A stretch of DNA of 46,765 nucleotides from CAWHNT01 sp963830775 (GTDB lineage: Bacteria > Pseudomonadota > Alphaproteobacteria > Geminicoccales > Geminicoccaceae): NCBI GenBank assembly GCA_963830775.1, contig CAWHNT010000034.1:1-46765 (forward strand), given 5' to 3'. How positions within the stretch are numbered: the stretch's first letter is position 1; the number at the start of each line of letters is the position of its first letter. Under the pieces are notes generated by a model. That model made no database searches and was not told where the DNA came from. It saw only the letters and a program-made list of their open reading frames with translations. Below, one piece after another: positions 1 to 9,424 of the stretch. The translations under genes were made by a program, and so were the position numbers.

Positions 1-2
1 CC

Positions 3-71
3 CTAGGCGCACTTATAGATGCAGGCCCGTTCGGTCCGCCGGGGGCCTTCATCCTCGTCGCTATCAGCTGA
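3..71 (+). CDS. possible C-terminal tail of a gene entering from the left
   Basis: An open frame enters the window and ends at a TGA at 69-71. It would encode a hydrophobic Gly/Pro-rich tail (DAGPFGPPGAFILVAIS). Such a tail could end a membrane protein, but there are too few residues to name a family. It would be convergent with the SnoaL-like gene. The stretch between 72 and 162 shows no convincing gene. Confidence 0.2.
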   Translation, partial: LGALIDAGPFGPPGAFILVAIS

Positions 72-162
72 GCCGCAAGGTGCCGCTCAGACGACGCTTA
101 TCGGCACCAGCGCCATTAGGGTGTGAACAGGATTGGCGGGGGTGGCTGCGGCGCCCGGCCGC

Positions 163-633
163 TCATGCCGGCTCCTTGTCGATGAACCGGTCGAGCTCCC
201 AGCCCTGGTCGAACGGCGTCCACATGATCGAGATCAGCCGGACCCGCTTGAACAGCCACTTGCCGTCGACGCGCTCGAGGTCGTTGCGGTACTTCGCGGC
301 CGCCCAGACGGCGCGCTTGCCGCCGGCCCCATCGTCGAAGCTGCAGGGCATCAGGAGCAGCCACCTGCCGACCGCGCGGTCGCCGTCGATCTCGATGATC
401 GGGTTGGTGTTGTAGTGGATGGCAAAGGAGCGGTGCTCGAGGGCGCGGATCACCGCCCGACCTTCGTAGGTGCCGTAGAGATCGGTCTCGAACACCCCGT
501 CCTCGGTGAACACCTCGCTCCAGTTGGCACCGTCGCGATTGTCGGCGTGGTAGCAGTAGAGGCTCATCAGCTGCTTGATCTCCTCGAGATCCTCCAGCCG
601 CTTGATGCTCGCCTCGAGACTGGCGTCGGTCAT
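163..633 (-). CDS. SnoaL-like / NTF2-fold protein
   Basis: A 156-residue protein of the SnoaL-like (NTF2 fold) type, small cone-shaped alpha+beta barrels that act as cyclases, dehydratases, isomerases or ligand binders. Visible family features are the N-terminal helix with IKQLMSLYCYHAD, the strand FTEDGVFETDLYGTYEGR, and the C-terminal sheet with VDGKWLFKRVRL. No signal peptide is present. The ATG at 631-633 was chosen because an AGGAGGCA-like ribosome site (640-646 region) precedes it, whereas the longer upstream frame is only the shadow of the permease. It is the last gene of the minus-strand sugar-transporter run, 14 bases after the permease stop. Its substrate is unknown; the context suggests a step in catabolism of the imported compound. 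Confidence 0.8.
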   Translation of the reverse strand: MTDASLEASIKRLEDLEEIKQLMSLYCYHADNRDGANWSEVFTEDGVFETDLYGTYEGRAVIRALEHRSFAIHYNTNPIIEIDGDRAVGRWLLLMPCSFDDGAGGKRAVWAAAKYRNDLERVDGKWLFKRVRLISIMWTPFDQGWELDRFIDKEPA

Positions 634-647
634 TGCTGCCTCCTGGT

Positions 648-1570
648 CTAGCGTCGGTTCAGCGACACGGCCCCGATGATGATCAGCCCCTTCACGACTT
701 CCTGGATGCTCGTCGACAGCCCCATGACGATCAGGCCGAAGCCCAGGATGCCGATGAAGATGGCGCCGACCACCGAGCCCAGGATGTAGCCGCGGCCGCC
801 GAACAGGCTGGTGCCGCCGATGATGACGGCGGCGATCACGTCGAGCTCCAGCCCCTGGCCGAGGATCGGGTTGCCGGCGGCGCTGCGCGCCGCGAGCACG
901 AGGCCGGCCAGTGCCGCCGTCACGCCGCAGAGCGCGAAGGCGCGATCCGGACCAGGTCGGTGTTGATGCCGGAGAAGCGGGCCGCCGTGCTGTTGCCGCC
1001 GGTGGCGAAGGCACGCCGGCCGAACAGCGACATGTGCAGCAGGTAGAACCCGACCAGCACCGTCGCCAAGGTCCACCAGATCGGCACAGGCACGCCAAGG
1101 GAACGTCTGCCGGCGAGCACCTGGACGAAGGCGGTATCGACGATCGGCACCGGCATCGAGCCGGTGAAGCTCAGCGCCAGCCCGCGCAGCACGCTCAGCA
1201 TGCCGAGCGTGACCAGAAAGGAGGGTATTCGCAGCTTGGTGACCATGAGGCCGTTGATCGCACCAACGACGGCACCCAGCAGCAGCACCGCCGGTGCCGC
1301 GAGCCAGCCCGGCACGCCGTTGTAGAGCAGCATCGCCACGACCATGGCGGCGAAGCTCACATGCGAGCCGACCGAGAGGTCGATCTCGCCGCAGACGACC
1401 ACGAAGGTCATGCCGACCGCCATGATCGTGACGACCGCGGTGATCCTGCCGACGGCACCGGCCGTGCGCCAGCTCGCGAAGTTGGGTGCGAAGATCACGA
1501 AGAAGGCGATGATCAGGAGGAAGATGATATAGGTGACATGCGGGCCGGGCCGTAGCAGGCGGGCCAGCAT
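648..1570 (-). pseudogene. sugar ABC transporter permease (RbsC-like), frameshifted
   Basis: Inner-membrane permease of a ribose/simple-sugar ABC importer (BPD_transp_2 type). The N-terminal two thirds read in one frame, with several hydrophobic helices and the family stretches EIDLSVGSHVSFAAM and AVVGAINGLMVTKLRIPSF. The C-terminal third (AVIIGGTSLFGGRGYILGSV) reads in another. The two frames join near position 941, where one base appears to be missing, giving about 307 residues in total, the normal family size. The ATG at 1570 is the first usual start; a CTG at 1621 overlapping the ATPase stop is an alternative. It lies between the ATPase and the SnoaL-like gene. The lesion could be a true inactivation or an indel error. 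Confidence 0.85.
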
Positions 1571-1617
1571 GGCGCTGCCAAAGCCCGGCTCACGGCCCAG
1601 CCGCTGGGTGTCGGTAG

Positions 1618-3219
1618 TCAGGCTGCCTGCCTCCGTGCCGCTTCGAGATCGACCTGCAGCGCCTCGCGCAGCTCCGCCTCGCCCACGCCGCTCGGCAGGC
1701 TCTGCCCAAGGACACCGTCGACCATGGTCACGATACGGTCGGCGATACGGGACAGCTCCTCCATCTCCGAGGCGATCACCAGGACGCCCATGCCCTTGGC
1801 GGCGATCTCGCGAATGATCTGCCGCATCTCCTCCTTGGCGTTGACGTCCACGCCGGCCGTCGGCTCGTCCAGGATCAACAGCCGCGGATTGGTGGCAAGC
1901 CATTTCGCCACCACGACCTTCTGCTGGTTGCCGCCGCTCAGCTCGTCCGCCGGCTGGCGGCCCGAGCGGCAGCGGATGCTGAGCTGGCGGCGCATCGTCT
2001 CGAAGAGGCCATCGGCACTGCCCGGCAGGATGAAGGGAAGCCGGCCCCCGCCGACCTGCAGCTGGCGCAGGACCGGCAGGGCCATGTTGGCGGCGAGCCC
2101 GTGCTTGATCACGAGCCCCTCGCCGCGGCGGTCCTCCGGCACGAACCCGATGCCGGCCGCGATCGCCTTTGCCGGCGAGCCCAGCTCGACGGGATTGCCG
2201 GCGACCTCGATGCGGCCGGTGACGTCATGGAGCAGGCCGAACAGCGCCTTGGCGAGCGTCGAGCGTCCACTGCCGACAAGGCCGGCAAGGCCGACGATCT
2301 CGCCTCTGCCGATCACGAGGTCGATGCCGGTCCGCAGCTTGCGCGACGTCCGCAGGCCGGTGACCTGCAAGGCCGGAGGACCGCCGGCATCGAGCACGGG
2401 CCGGGCGACAGCGGGCAGGCTCGACACCTTGTCGCTGCGTGACATCTTCTCGGCGATGCGGCGCATGTCGGTAGCGGTCGCCATCATGGTTGGAAGCAGC
2501 CGCCCGTCCTTGATCACGCTGATCCGGTCCGAGATCTTGAAGATCTCCGCCATGCGATGGCTGATGTAGATGATGCCGATGCCGGCAGCCTTGAGCGAGC
2601 GGATGATGCCGAAGAGCTTGTCCTCCTCGCGCGCAGTCAGGGACGAGGTCGGCTCGTCCATGATGAGGACGCGGGCCCCGCGCGACAACGCCTTGACGAT
2701 CTCCACCATCTGCCGCTGGGCGAAGCTCAGGTTCTCGACGCGCTCGCTGGCACGGATGGGAAAGCCGTAGGTGTCGAGCAGAAGCTGCGCCTCGCGACGC
2801 AGCCTCCGCGCATCGACGCGCCAGCCGAGCCGCAGCGGCTCGTGGCCCAGCAGCAGGTTGTCGGCGACGGTGAGGTTGGGCAGGAGGCTCAGCTCCTGGA
2901 AGATCATGGCGACGCCGGTGCTGAGCTTGTCGTGCACCGATCGCTCGGTGACATCCACGCCATCGATCAGGACCCGCCCCTGGTCCGGGCGATGGACACC
3001 CATGAGGATCTTCATCAGCGTCGATTTGCCGGCACCGTTCTCGCCCAGGAGCGCATGGACCTCGCCACGGTGCAGGTCGAAGTCGATACCGCGCAGGACC
3101 TCGGTGCCGGCGAACGTCTTGAAGATCGCTTCCATGCGCACGAGCGGCTGGGCGGACGATTCCGGTGCCGTCGCTTCGCCGCCCGTGCTTCCTATGCTCG
3201 AGTTCGTGCTCAGAAGCAC
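1618..3219 (-). CDS. sugar ABC transporter ATP-binding protein (RbsA/MglA-like)
   Basis: A 533-residue tandem ATPase energising sugar import at the cytoplasmic face. Domain 1 has Walker A GENGAGKST (residues 59-67), Walker B ending VLIMDEPTSSL and the switch histidine in YISHRM. Its signature is the degenerate LSFAQRQ. Domain 2 has the degenerate Walker A GLVGSGRST typical of RbsA-type proteins, then LSGGNQQK and LLILDEPTAGVDV. The length is slightly above the usual 500. The GTG start at 3219 overlaps the last codons of the receptor gene by 10 bases, indicating translational coupling; an internal ATG (MEAIFKTF) is a possible shorter start. The permease follows in the same operon. Substrate cannot be read from the ATPase. 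Confidence 0.92.
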   Translation of the reverse strand: MLLSTNSSIGSTGGEATAPESSAQPLVRMEAIFKTFAGTEVLRGIDFDLHRGEVHALLGENGAGKSTLMKILMGVHRPDQGRVLIDGVDVTERSVHDKLSTGVAMIFQELSLLPNLTVADNLLLGHEPLRLGWRVDARRLRREAQLLLDTYGFPIRASERVENLSFAQRQMVEIVKALSRGARVLIMDEPTSSLTAREEDKLFGIIRSLKAAGIGIIYISHRMAEIFKISDRISVIKDGRLLPTMMATATDMRRIAEKMSRSDKVSSLPAVARPVLDAGGPPALQVTGLRTSRKLRTGIDLVIGRGEIVGLAGLVGSGRSTLAKALFGLLHDVTGRIEVAGNPVELGSPAKAIAAGIGFVPEDRRGEGLVIKHGLAANMALPVLRQLQVGGGRLPFILPGSADGLFETMRRQLSIRCRSGRQPADELSGGNQQKVVVAKWLATNPRLLILDEPTAGVDVNAKEEMRQIIREIAAKGMGVLVIASEMEELSRIADRIVTMVDGVLGQSLPSGVGEAELREALQVDLEAARRQAA

Positions 3220-4381
3220 TCGCCCTTGCAGGCCTTGATCACCGAGTCCGGTGGCGGCTGCTGCGTCACCTCCTGCAGGGCACTCAGGAGGTTGAGCTTG
3301 GTCACCTTCAGGGCCGCGACGGAGAGGTAGGGCGGGACCTCCTTGCCGAGGAGGGCTGCTGCCGCGGCCTTGGCCTCCGTCTTGCCCTGGAGGAACGGCC
3401 GCTGGGCACCGATCGCGTAGATCTCGCCGTTGGCGACGGCGACCGCACTGTCCTCGCCGAGATCGACGGTCGCCACCAGCACGTCACGGCCGAGCGTCTT
3501 GGCCGCATTGGCGGCCTGGATGGCAGGCGTGTCCCACACGGCGAACATGCCGCCGAGATCGGCATTGGCCGTGATCATCGCGGTCGAGGCCGAGTAGGCG
3601 CCGGTCATCGAGCCCGGAAACTGCGCCGGGGCCACCTCCTTGATCTCGGGAAACTCGGCGAAGGCCTTGCGTGCGCCTTTCTCGCGCGCCTGGATCACGT
3701 AGGCCGAATTGTAGACCGTGGTCAGGACGCCGACCTGGCCCTTGCCGCCCATCTTCTCGGCCATGGCCTTGGCCGAGAAGTAGCCGTTGGCCTCGTTGTC
3801 GGAGGCGATGACCGAGACGTAGTCCTTGCCCGGCGCCATCTCGACCGGGACATTGTCGATGAAGACGATCTTGATCCCTTCCGAGCCCAGCCGCTTGAAC
3901 ACGGGCGAGGACGAGACCGGGTCGATCGGGATCGACAGGATGACGCTCGGCTGGCGTGCCGCCAGCTGCTCCAGGTCGTTGAGCTGGGTCGCGGGCTGGC
4001 CCTTGGCCTCGGTGACGGCCACGAGCTCGATGCCGTATTCCTGCAGGCCCGCCTTGATGCCGGCCACCTGCAGCTGCGGCCACGCGGCGTCCATGAGGTT
4101 CATGGAGATCGCCGCGGTGAAGCCGCCCTTCTTCAGCTTGTCCAGCTCCTCGGGCGTGAAGGTGATCGAGTTCGGGCGAGGCCGCTTCAGGCCCCTCAGG
4201 GAACCCCAGGACAGCCTGGCCGCGCGGCGAGAGCGGCATCGGCTCCATCATCGCCTTGGCATCGGGCGGAATGTTGTCCGGCCACTTGTAGTCAGCACTC
4301 TGGGCACGCTCCGGCTGCCAAGGCCAGCGACAGCCCCAGCGTGGCGCCGGCATAGCGCACCACCCATGCCTGTCCTGTCAT
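3210..4381 (-). pseudogene. sugar ABC transporter periplasmic receptor (RbsB-like), frameshifted
   Basis: Periplasmic binding protein of the type I fold (Peripla_BP_4). The intact downstream frame (4103 to 3210) carries NDLEQLAARQPSVILSIPID, VFIDNVPVEM and the C-terminal half, ending CKGECF. Upstream the frame is broken twice. A start at 4381 encodes the signal peptide (MTGQAWVVRYAGATLGLSLA). Near 4310 the sense moves to the frame reading SADYKWPDNIPPDAK, and near 4200 it moves again into the frame reading KRPRPNSITFTPEELDKLK. It is the first transporter gene after the deformylase-like gene (gap of 43 bases) and overlaps the ATPase. Two indels within 110 bases may be real decay or sequencing error; if real, the transporter has lost its receptor. 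Confidence 0.85.
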
Positions 4382-4424
4382 CCGCGTTCTCCCTTTTCTC
4401 GTTCGGTCCACCGAGATGCCTTGC

Positions 4425-5048
4425 TCACTGACGGGCGAGATAGCCCGCCCACTTGGCTCGCATCGGCCAGTTGTCGGCGAGCGCCTTCAACAGCGGGTCG
4501 AGATCCTCGTTTACCGCCGCATCCTCGGCGAGCAGCCCAGGCGTCGAGTTGAACGACAGGGTCGCCAGATCGCGCATCCGCATCGTGAACAGCACGCCAT
4601 CCAGGTGGTCGACCTCGTGCTGCATCAGCACCGCATCCCAGCTCACCGCCTCGCGCTCGTGGGTCCTGCCGTCGAGGTCCTGGTAGGTAAGGCCGATGCG
4701 CGAATAGCGCGGCACCTTGCCATGCAGGCCCGGGATCGAGAGGCAGCGCTCCCAGTAGAGGTCACCGCCTGCATCAAGCGGAGTGACCGCCGGGTTGATC
4801 ATCACCGTCCAGGGAATGGGCTTCACGGCCGAGCGCGGCGGGATGCGCCAGGGGGCGAAGCGGAAGACCACGATGCGCAAGGAGGCGTAGACCTGCGGGC
4901 CGGCGATCCCGTTCGCACCGCAATCCTCGATCGTGTCCTGCATGTCGGCGGCGAGGCGTGCCACCTCGGGGTCGGTCGGGTCGGCGATCGGCTCCGCCGG
5001 CTTCAGCAGGATGGGATGGCCCATCTGGGCCACGCTTCGGACTGCCAT
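4425..5048 (-). CDS. def: peptide deformylase-like hydrolase
   Basis: A 207-residue metalloenzyme of the peptide deformylase family, which removes N-formyl groups from nascent proteins. The three family motifs are present but variant: GANGIAGPQ instead of GxGLAAPQ, ERCLS instead of EGCLS, and HEVDH as the canonical HExDH. The Cys and two His metal ligands and the catalytic Glu are therefore kept. A 25-30 residue C-terminal extension follows the last helix. The gene is not beside fmt as housekeeping def genes often are. It sits just upstream of the sugar transporter and downstream of a GntR regulator. That position and the variant motifs suggest an accessory deformylase or a hydrolase of another N-formyl compound; this is inference. 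Confidence 0.82.
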   Translation of the reverse strand: MAVRSVAQMGHPILLKPAEPIADPTDPEVARLAADMQDTIEDCGANGIAGPQVYASLRIVVFRFAPWRIPPRSAVKPIPWTVMINPAVTPLDAGGDLYWERCLSIPGLHGKVPRYSRIGLTYQDLDGRTHEREAVSWDAVLMQHEVDHLDGVLFTMRMRDLATLSFNSTPGLLAEDAAVNEDLDPLLKALADNWPMRAKWAGYLARQ

Positions 5049-5068
5049 CGTCTCCTCCCTCCCCTCGC

Positions 5069-5332
5069 TCAGAACGTGCCGCGCACCCAGTCCCAGGTGT
5101 CCTCAAGGGTCAGGCGCAAGCGCCGTACCAGTTCGTCCACCTCGCCCTCGCTGACCACCAAAGGCGGGCACAGCACGATGCCCGGCCGCATGCTCGAACA
5201 GCCGCTGCTCTTCGATGATCGCCAGGTGGCGAGTTCAGCCCGGGTTGCGCCAGCGCGCTCGTCATTGCCAACCCCACCTTTCCAAGGCTCGATCGACCTC
5301 TCCTGGCTAGCCATGACGAAGGCTATGGTCAA
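5069..5332 (-). pseudogene. C-terminal remnant of a class III PLP aminotransferase
   Basis: The last about 35 residues (GIVLCPPLVVSEGEVDEL, then LRLTLEDTWDWVR) are the characteristic C-terminus of class III (omega/GABA-type) aminotransferases. The catalytic domain, the PLP lysine and everything upstream are missing. The N-terminal part of this frame (MTIAFVMASQERSIEPW) does not resemble the family, and another frame at about 5200 reads IIEEQRLFEHA-like text, so there is also a shift. It lies between the deformylase-like gene and the GntR regulator on the same strand and overlaps the regulator end by four bases. It probably marks a deletion that removed a catabolic aminotransferase from this operon. 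Confidence 0.6.
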
Positions 5333-6153
5333 ATGTTTTGCTCTTTTCTCTTCGGCGTGAGCCGGGGGATAACCTCAACCTTGGCTTGGGTCCTCCTGCG
5401 GGCCGGACTGCCGCCCGCCTGCATCGCGACGACGGCAAGCTCGAGCGGCCTCAGATGATCGGCGATGGCAGCCACGATGCGGGTTCGATCACGGCTGCGG
5501 AGGGCCTCAAGCGTCTGCTGGTGCACGGTGACCACATCGTCGACATCCTCAATGTCGGCGAAGTACCCGCGCATCCGAGCAAACAGGTGTTCCAGGATCT
5601 GATGCTGATAGAGCGCCAGGGCGCCGCTCTTGGCAGTTCGCCCGATCGTATAATGAAACAGATGGTCGAACCGGATGCGGACGGCAAGATCGCTATGCTT
5701 GTGCGCACGAAGCTCGTCGATGCAGGACTGCATCAGGCTGAAATCGCTTTCGCTCGCCCGCTCCGCCGCCAGTAGCGCCAGCTGCAGCTCGATCGGGTGC
5801 CGCGCCTCGACGATCTCCTGGACACCCAGGTGGCGAAGCGGGGCCACCAGGGTCATGATCTCGTCCGGCACCTGATTCGTCGTCACCGTGAGACCGCCAT
5901 TGGCCCCACGCCGGGTCTGGACGACACCGGCCTTGGCCAACAGCTTCAGCGCCTCGCCGACAACGGGCTTGCTGACGTTCATGCTGCTGGACAGCTTCTC
6001 GATATGCGGCAGGCGCTCGTTGGGGGCATAGGCGCCGGACAGAATGGCAAAGGCGATCTGGCCTACTACCTCCTCATGCGCCCGCGGGCTGATGATAGGA
6101 TGAAAATGCCAGCGCATGGGATCGTCAGCTATGGCTCTGTCGGTCATCAGCAC
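5329..6153 (-). CDS. FadR-type GntR transcriptional regulator (FCD domain)
   Basis: A 274-residue regulator. The N-terminal winged helix-turn-helix (residues about 25-95) contains AHEEVVGQIAFAILSGAYAP, LPHIEKLSSSMNVSKPVVGE and VVQTRRGANGGLTV. The C-terminal all-helical FCD domain contains the metal/ligand-type residues around DHLFHYTIGRTAKSG and DVVTVHQQTLEALRSRD. FCD regulators usually repress neighbouring catabolic and transport genes and are released by a carboxylate metabolite. The gene precedes the aminotransferase remnant, deformylase-like gene and sugar transporter on the same strand, so it is the likely local regulator. An inverted repeat lies 49 bases upstream of the start (6202-6221). 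The ATG at 6147 is an alternative start. Confidence 0.9.
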   Translation of the reverse strand: MLMTDRAIADDPMRWHFHPIISPRAHEEVVGQIAFAILSGAYAPNERLPHIEKLSSSMNVSKPVVGEALKLLAKAGVVQTRRGANGGLTVTTNQVPDEIMTLVAPLRHLGVQEIVEARHPIELQLALLAAERASESDFSLMQSCIDELRAHKHSDLAVRIRFDHLFHYTIGRTAKSGALALYQHQILEHLFARMRGYFADIEDVDDVVTVHQQTLEALRSRDRTRIVAAIADHLRPLELAVVAMQAGGSPARRRTQAKVEVIPRLTPKRKEQNI

Positions 6154-6201
6154 CCCTGGCGATCAGGCCCTGGGTCGTTGGCCTAGCAGCGCTCACCGAA
6201 G

Positions 6202-6221
6202 GATCAACAAAAATATTGATC
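6202..6221. promoter_or_regulatory. candidate GntR operator upstream of the FCD regulator
   Basis: An inverted repeat GATCAA-8 bases-TTGATC sits in an AT-rich patch just upstream of the regulator start at 6153, with an overlapping TGATCA. Position and symmetry suit autoregulation by the adjacent GntR protein. No binding consensus is known for this protein, so this is inferred. Confidence 0.35.
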
Positions 6222-6415
6222 ATTGGATTTTAGGGAGTGGTCTGGCTACCCCGATCGAGCGGGCTCTCCCATAGGTGCCTTCCTCCAGGCACCCTTGCCT
6301 CATCCCATGGCCGCCCAGCAGACGACAGACAGAAGCTCGCCCGATCCCGAGACGCCGCGCGATCGCCGCCGGCCCGAGACCCTCCCCTTCCCTCAGCCGG
6401 CGTATCTCAGCTGCG
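6220..6415 (-). pseudogene. C-terminal HTH remnant of a serine recombinase/resolvase
   Basis: Read on the minus strand, this stretch encodes EIRRLREGEGLGPAAIARRL followed by GIGRASVCRLLG. That is the helix-turn-helix (HTH_7) which ends Tn3-type resolvases and invertases; the usual form is IAR-LGIGRSSVYR. The catalytic domain is absent, and the frame runs on through an unrelated tail to a TGA at 6220-6222. It overlaps the 3' end of the GntR gene at 6407 by a few bases in another frame. It is a relic of a transposon or integrated element between the two regulator genes. Confidence 0.55.
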
Positions 6416-7057
6416 CAGGATCTCGGACAGGCTCACGCTTTTCCGCTCGCTGGCCGAGAGGTCCAGGCCCGAGAAGAGATCGACCAGGTGGCGGCGCATC
6501 AGCTCGCTGGCACCGTCCGCGTCGCCGTTGCCGATGGCACTGGCGAGCGCGTGGTGGGCATGGCTCTCGCAGGTGGTGTCACGCCGGCGCCAGTAGAGCG
6601 CAATGATGAGCGAGGAGCGCGAGACGAGGTCGCGCACATAGTCGGCGAGGATGGCATTGTCGGCGATCTCGGCGATGGCGACATGGAAGGCGGCGGAGAG
6701 GCGGATCGCCTCGCCGTCGTCGCCGGCCCGGACGGCCGCATGCTCGCGCTCGAGATGGGCGGTGAGCTGGGCCGCGTGCTGCGGCCGGGCGGCACTGGCG
6801 GCAAGGGCCGCCACCCGGGGCTCGATCAGCTCGCGGACCTCGAACACTTCCCTGGCCTCGCGCGGGCTGGGCTTGGCGATGAAGGCGCCGCGATTGGGCT
6901 CGAGCCGCACCAGCCGGTCATGGGCCAGTGCCTGGAGGGCGGAGCGCACGACGGTGCGGCTCACGCCGTAGATGGTGGCAAGCTCGTCCTCGGGCAGCTT
7001 CAACCCGGGCTCGAGGCGGTGGCCGATGATCGCGTCGCGGAGCGTGCGATGGATCAC
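6407..7057 (-). CDS. GntR transcriptional regulator (FCD domain)
   Basis: A 216-residue regulator, shorter than the first. The winged helix (residues 1-65) holds LRDAIIGHRLEPGLKLPEDE, ELATIYGVSRTVVRSALQAL and VRLEPNRGAFIA. The FCD domain keeps its metal-ligand pattern: D/E in FEVRELIEPRVAAL, His in SAAFHVAIAEIADN, and a late His pair in CESHAHHALASA. The GTG start at 7057 is the only usual start before an in-frame stop upstream. It is the last gene of the minus-strand liv-type operon, about 90 bases after the racemase. It probably controls that operon; a GntR-like palindrome lies upstream of the operon at 12664-12677. Confidence 0.9.
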   Translation of the reverse strand: MIHRTLRDAIIGHRLEPGLKLPEDELATIYGVSRTVVRSALQALAHDRLVRLEPNRGAFIAKPSPREAREVFEVRELIEPRVAALAASAARPQHAAQLTAHLEREHAAVRAGDDGEAIRLSAAFHVAIAEIADNAILADYVRDLVSRSSLIIALYWRRRDTTCESHAHHALASAIGNGDADGASELMRRHLVDLFSGLDLSASERKSVSLSEILRS

Positions 7058-7149
7058 GCGCCAGGAGCTGGAAGCACGCGCCTCGGCATTGGCTCGTCTT
7101 CCTCGCCGGGCCCGTCACGGCGGCTCGCGCTCGTGATGGCTGCGTGCCA

Positions 7150-7914
7150 TCAGGCGCTACGGCCCTGGGAGCTGGCTCCGGGCGAATAGCTCGCGAACAG
7201 GCCGGCATAGGTCTTCGCACCGGGCCGCCGATAGCCGCCCACGCGCGAGGTCCGCAGACCGAGCGCCACCAGGCCTTCGGCGAGCTTCACGGCCGCGGCC
7301 ACGCCGTCGACCACGGGCACACCGTGCTCCTTGGAGAGCGCCCGGGCGAGGTCCGCCATGCCGGCACAGCCGAGCACGATCGCCTCGGCGCGATCCTCGA
7401 CGAGCGCCCGGGCGATCTCCTCCGAGACGCGCTGGCGGGCGTCCGAGGCCGGATCCTCGAGCGCCAGCACCGGCACCTCGCTGGCACGCACGCGCCGGCA
7501 CCGGGCGGCCAGCCCGTAGCGGACAAGGTTGTGCTCGATCGCAGGCACGGAGCGCTGCAGCGTGGTGACGACGCTGAAGCTGCCGGCGACGAGGCTGGCC
7601 ATGTGGAAGGCCGCCTCGCCGATGCCGACGACCGGGCCGTCGAAGACGGTGCGGGCCGCATCGAGGCCGGTATCGTCGAAGCAGGCGAGGATCGCGGCAT
7701 CGGCAGCGGCCCCCTTCCGGAGCTCGGCCAGGAGGCCCGGGACCGAGAAGGCCTCGTCGTAATAGCCCTCGATCGAGGGCGGCCCGTCGGCAGGCGAGAC
7801 GGCCTCGATGCGCGTGCCGGGTGCCGCCACCGCCGCGGCGGCACGCCCGATCGCCTCGGTCATGGAGCGGGTGGTGTTGGGGTTGACGACGAGGAGGCGG
7901 GGTCCGTGCGTCAT
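7150..7914 (-). CDS. Asp/Glu/hydantoin racemase family protein
   Basis: A 254-residue cytosolic enzyme of the cofactor-independent Asp/Glu racemase superfamily, closest by eye to hydantoin racemases. It opens with LLVVNPNTTRSMTEAIGRAA, the hallmark N-terminus of this branch. The two catalytic cysteines are visible in AILACFDDTGLDAAR (about residue 80) and AIVLGCAGMADL (about residue 185). A Leu/Gly-rich ending (GGYRRPGAKTYAGLF) completes it. It follows livF with two bases between and precedes the GntR gene, so it belongs to the operon. Hydantoin, allantoin or a related amide/amino acid derivative is a reasonable guess for the transported substrate. Maleate isomerase-like or decarboxylase activities are known elsewhere in the superfamily and cannot be excluded. 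Confidence 0.85.
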   Translation of the reverse strand: MTHGPRLLVVNPNTTRSMTEAIGRAAAAVAAPGTRIEAVSPADGPPSIEGYYDEAFSVPGLLAELRKGAAADAAILACFDDTGLDAARTVFDGPVVGIGEAAFHMASLVAGSFSVVTTLQRSVPAIEHNLVRYGLAARCRRVRASEVPVLALEDPASDARQRVSEEIARALVEDRAEAIVLGCAGMADLARALSKEHGVPVVDGVAAAVKLAEGLVALGLRTSRVGGYRRPGAKTYAGLFASYSPGASSQGRSA

Positions 7915-7916
7915 CC

Positions 7917-8641
<725 letters not shown>

Positions 8642-8645
<4 letters not shown>

Positions 8646-9424
8646 AGGCCGATCGCCTCGTCCTCGACGCCGAGATAGGCCTCGATCACGCGGGGGTCCT
8701 CGCGGATCTCGGCCGGGGTGCCCTCGGCGATCTTCTGGCCGAAGTTCAGGACGACGATCCGGTCGGAGATGGCCATGACGGCCGGCATGTCGTGCTCGAC
8801 CAGCAGCACGGTCACGCCGCGGTCGCGCACCGCCCGGACCATCGTCACCGCCCGCATCGTCTCCTCGTGGTTCATGCCGGCGAAGGGCTCGTCGAGGAGG
8901 ATGACCGCCGGGTTGGTGGCGAGCCCGATCGCGATCCCGAGCGCGCGGAGGTGGCCGTGCGGGAGGTTGCTCGCGATCTCGTCGGCGTAGGGTGCGAGGC
9001 CCAGGAAGGCCAGGATCTCGTCGGCGGAGCGGCGGAACCCGGCCTCGTCGGCCCGGGCCCGGCCCGAGCCCAGATAGTAGCCCAGCAGGCTCGCCCTGGC
9101 CCGGAGCTGGTGCGCGATCACGACATTGTCGCGCACGCTCATGCCACGGAAGATCGTGGTCTCCTGGAAGGTGCGCACCACCCCCAGCCGTGCGACCTGG
9201 TGCGGGGCACGGCCGGAGATGCGCTCGCCGCGGAACCGGACCGTGCCGGCACTCGGCGGCAGGAAGGAGGCGATCAGCTTGAAGAGAGTGGATTTTCCGG
9301 CCCCGTTCGGCCCGATCACGGAGAGGATCTCCCGCTCCCCGACGTGGAAGGAGACGCCGTTGACCGCGGTGAGCCCGCCGAAGCGCTTGGTGAGGCCGTC
9401 GACCTCGAGGATCGCGGCACTCAT
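8642..9424 (-). CDS. livG: branched-chain amino acid-type ABC transporter ATPase LivG
   Basis: A 260-residue ATPase with Walker A GPNGAGKST, Q-loop in VVRTFQETTIF, Walker B AVILLDEPFAGMN and switch histidine in LLVEHDMPAVM. The ABC signature is unusual: LPHGHLRALGIAIGLA replaces the common LSYGQQRRLEIARAL, losing the Ser and Gln. Whether this slows hydrolysis is unknown. The ATG at 9424 overlaps the livM stop and its own stop overlaps the livF start, so livM-livG-livF are translationally coupled. Confidence 0.93.

Noticed and set aside
3165..4355. 396-codon plus-strand open frame opposite the sugar receptor
   Set aside because: Low-complexity Arg/Gly/Leu sequence; the opposite strand has unmistakable binding-protein motifs.
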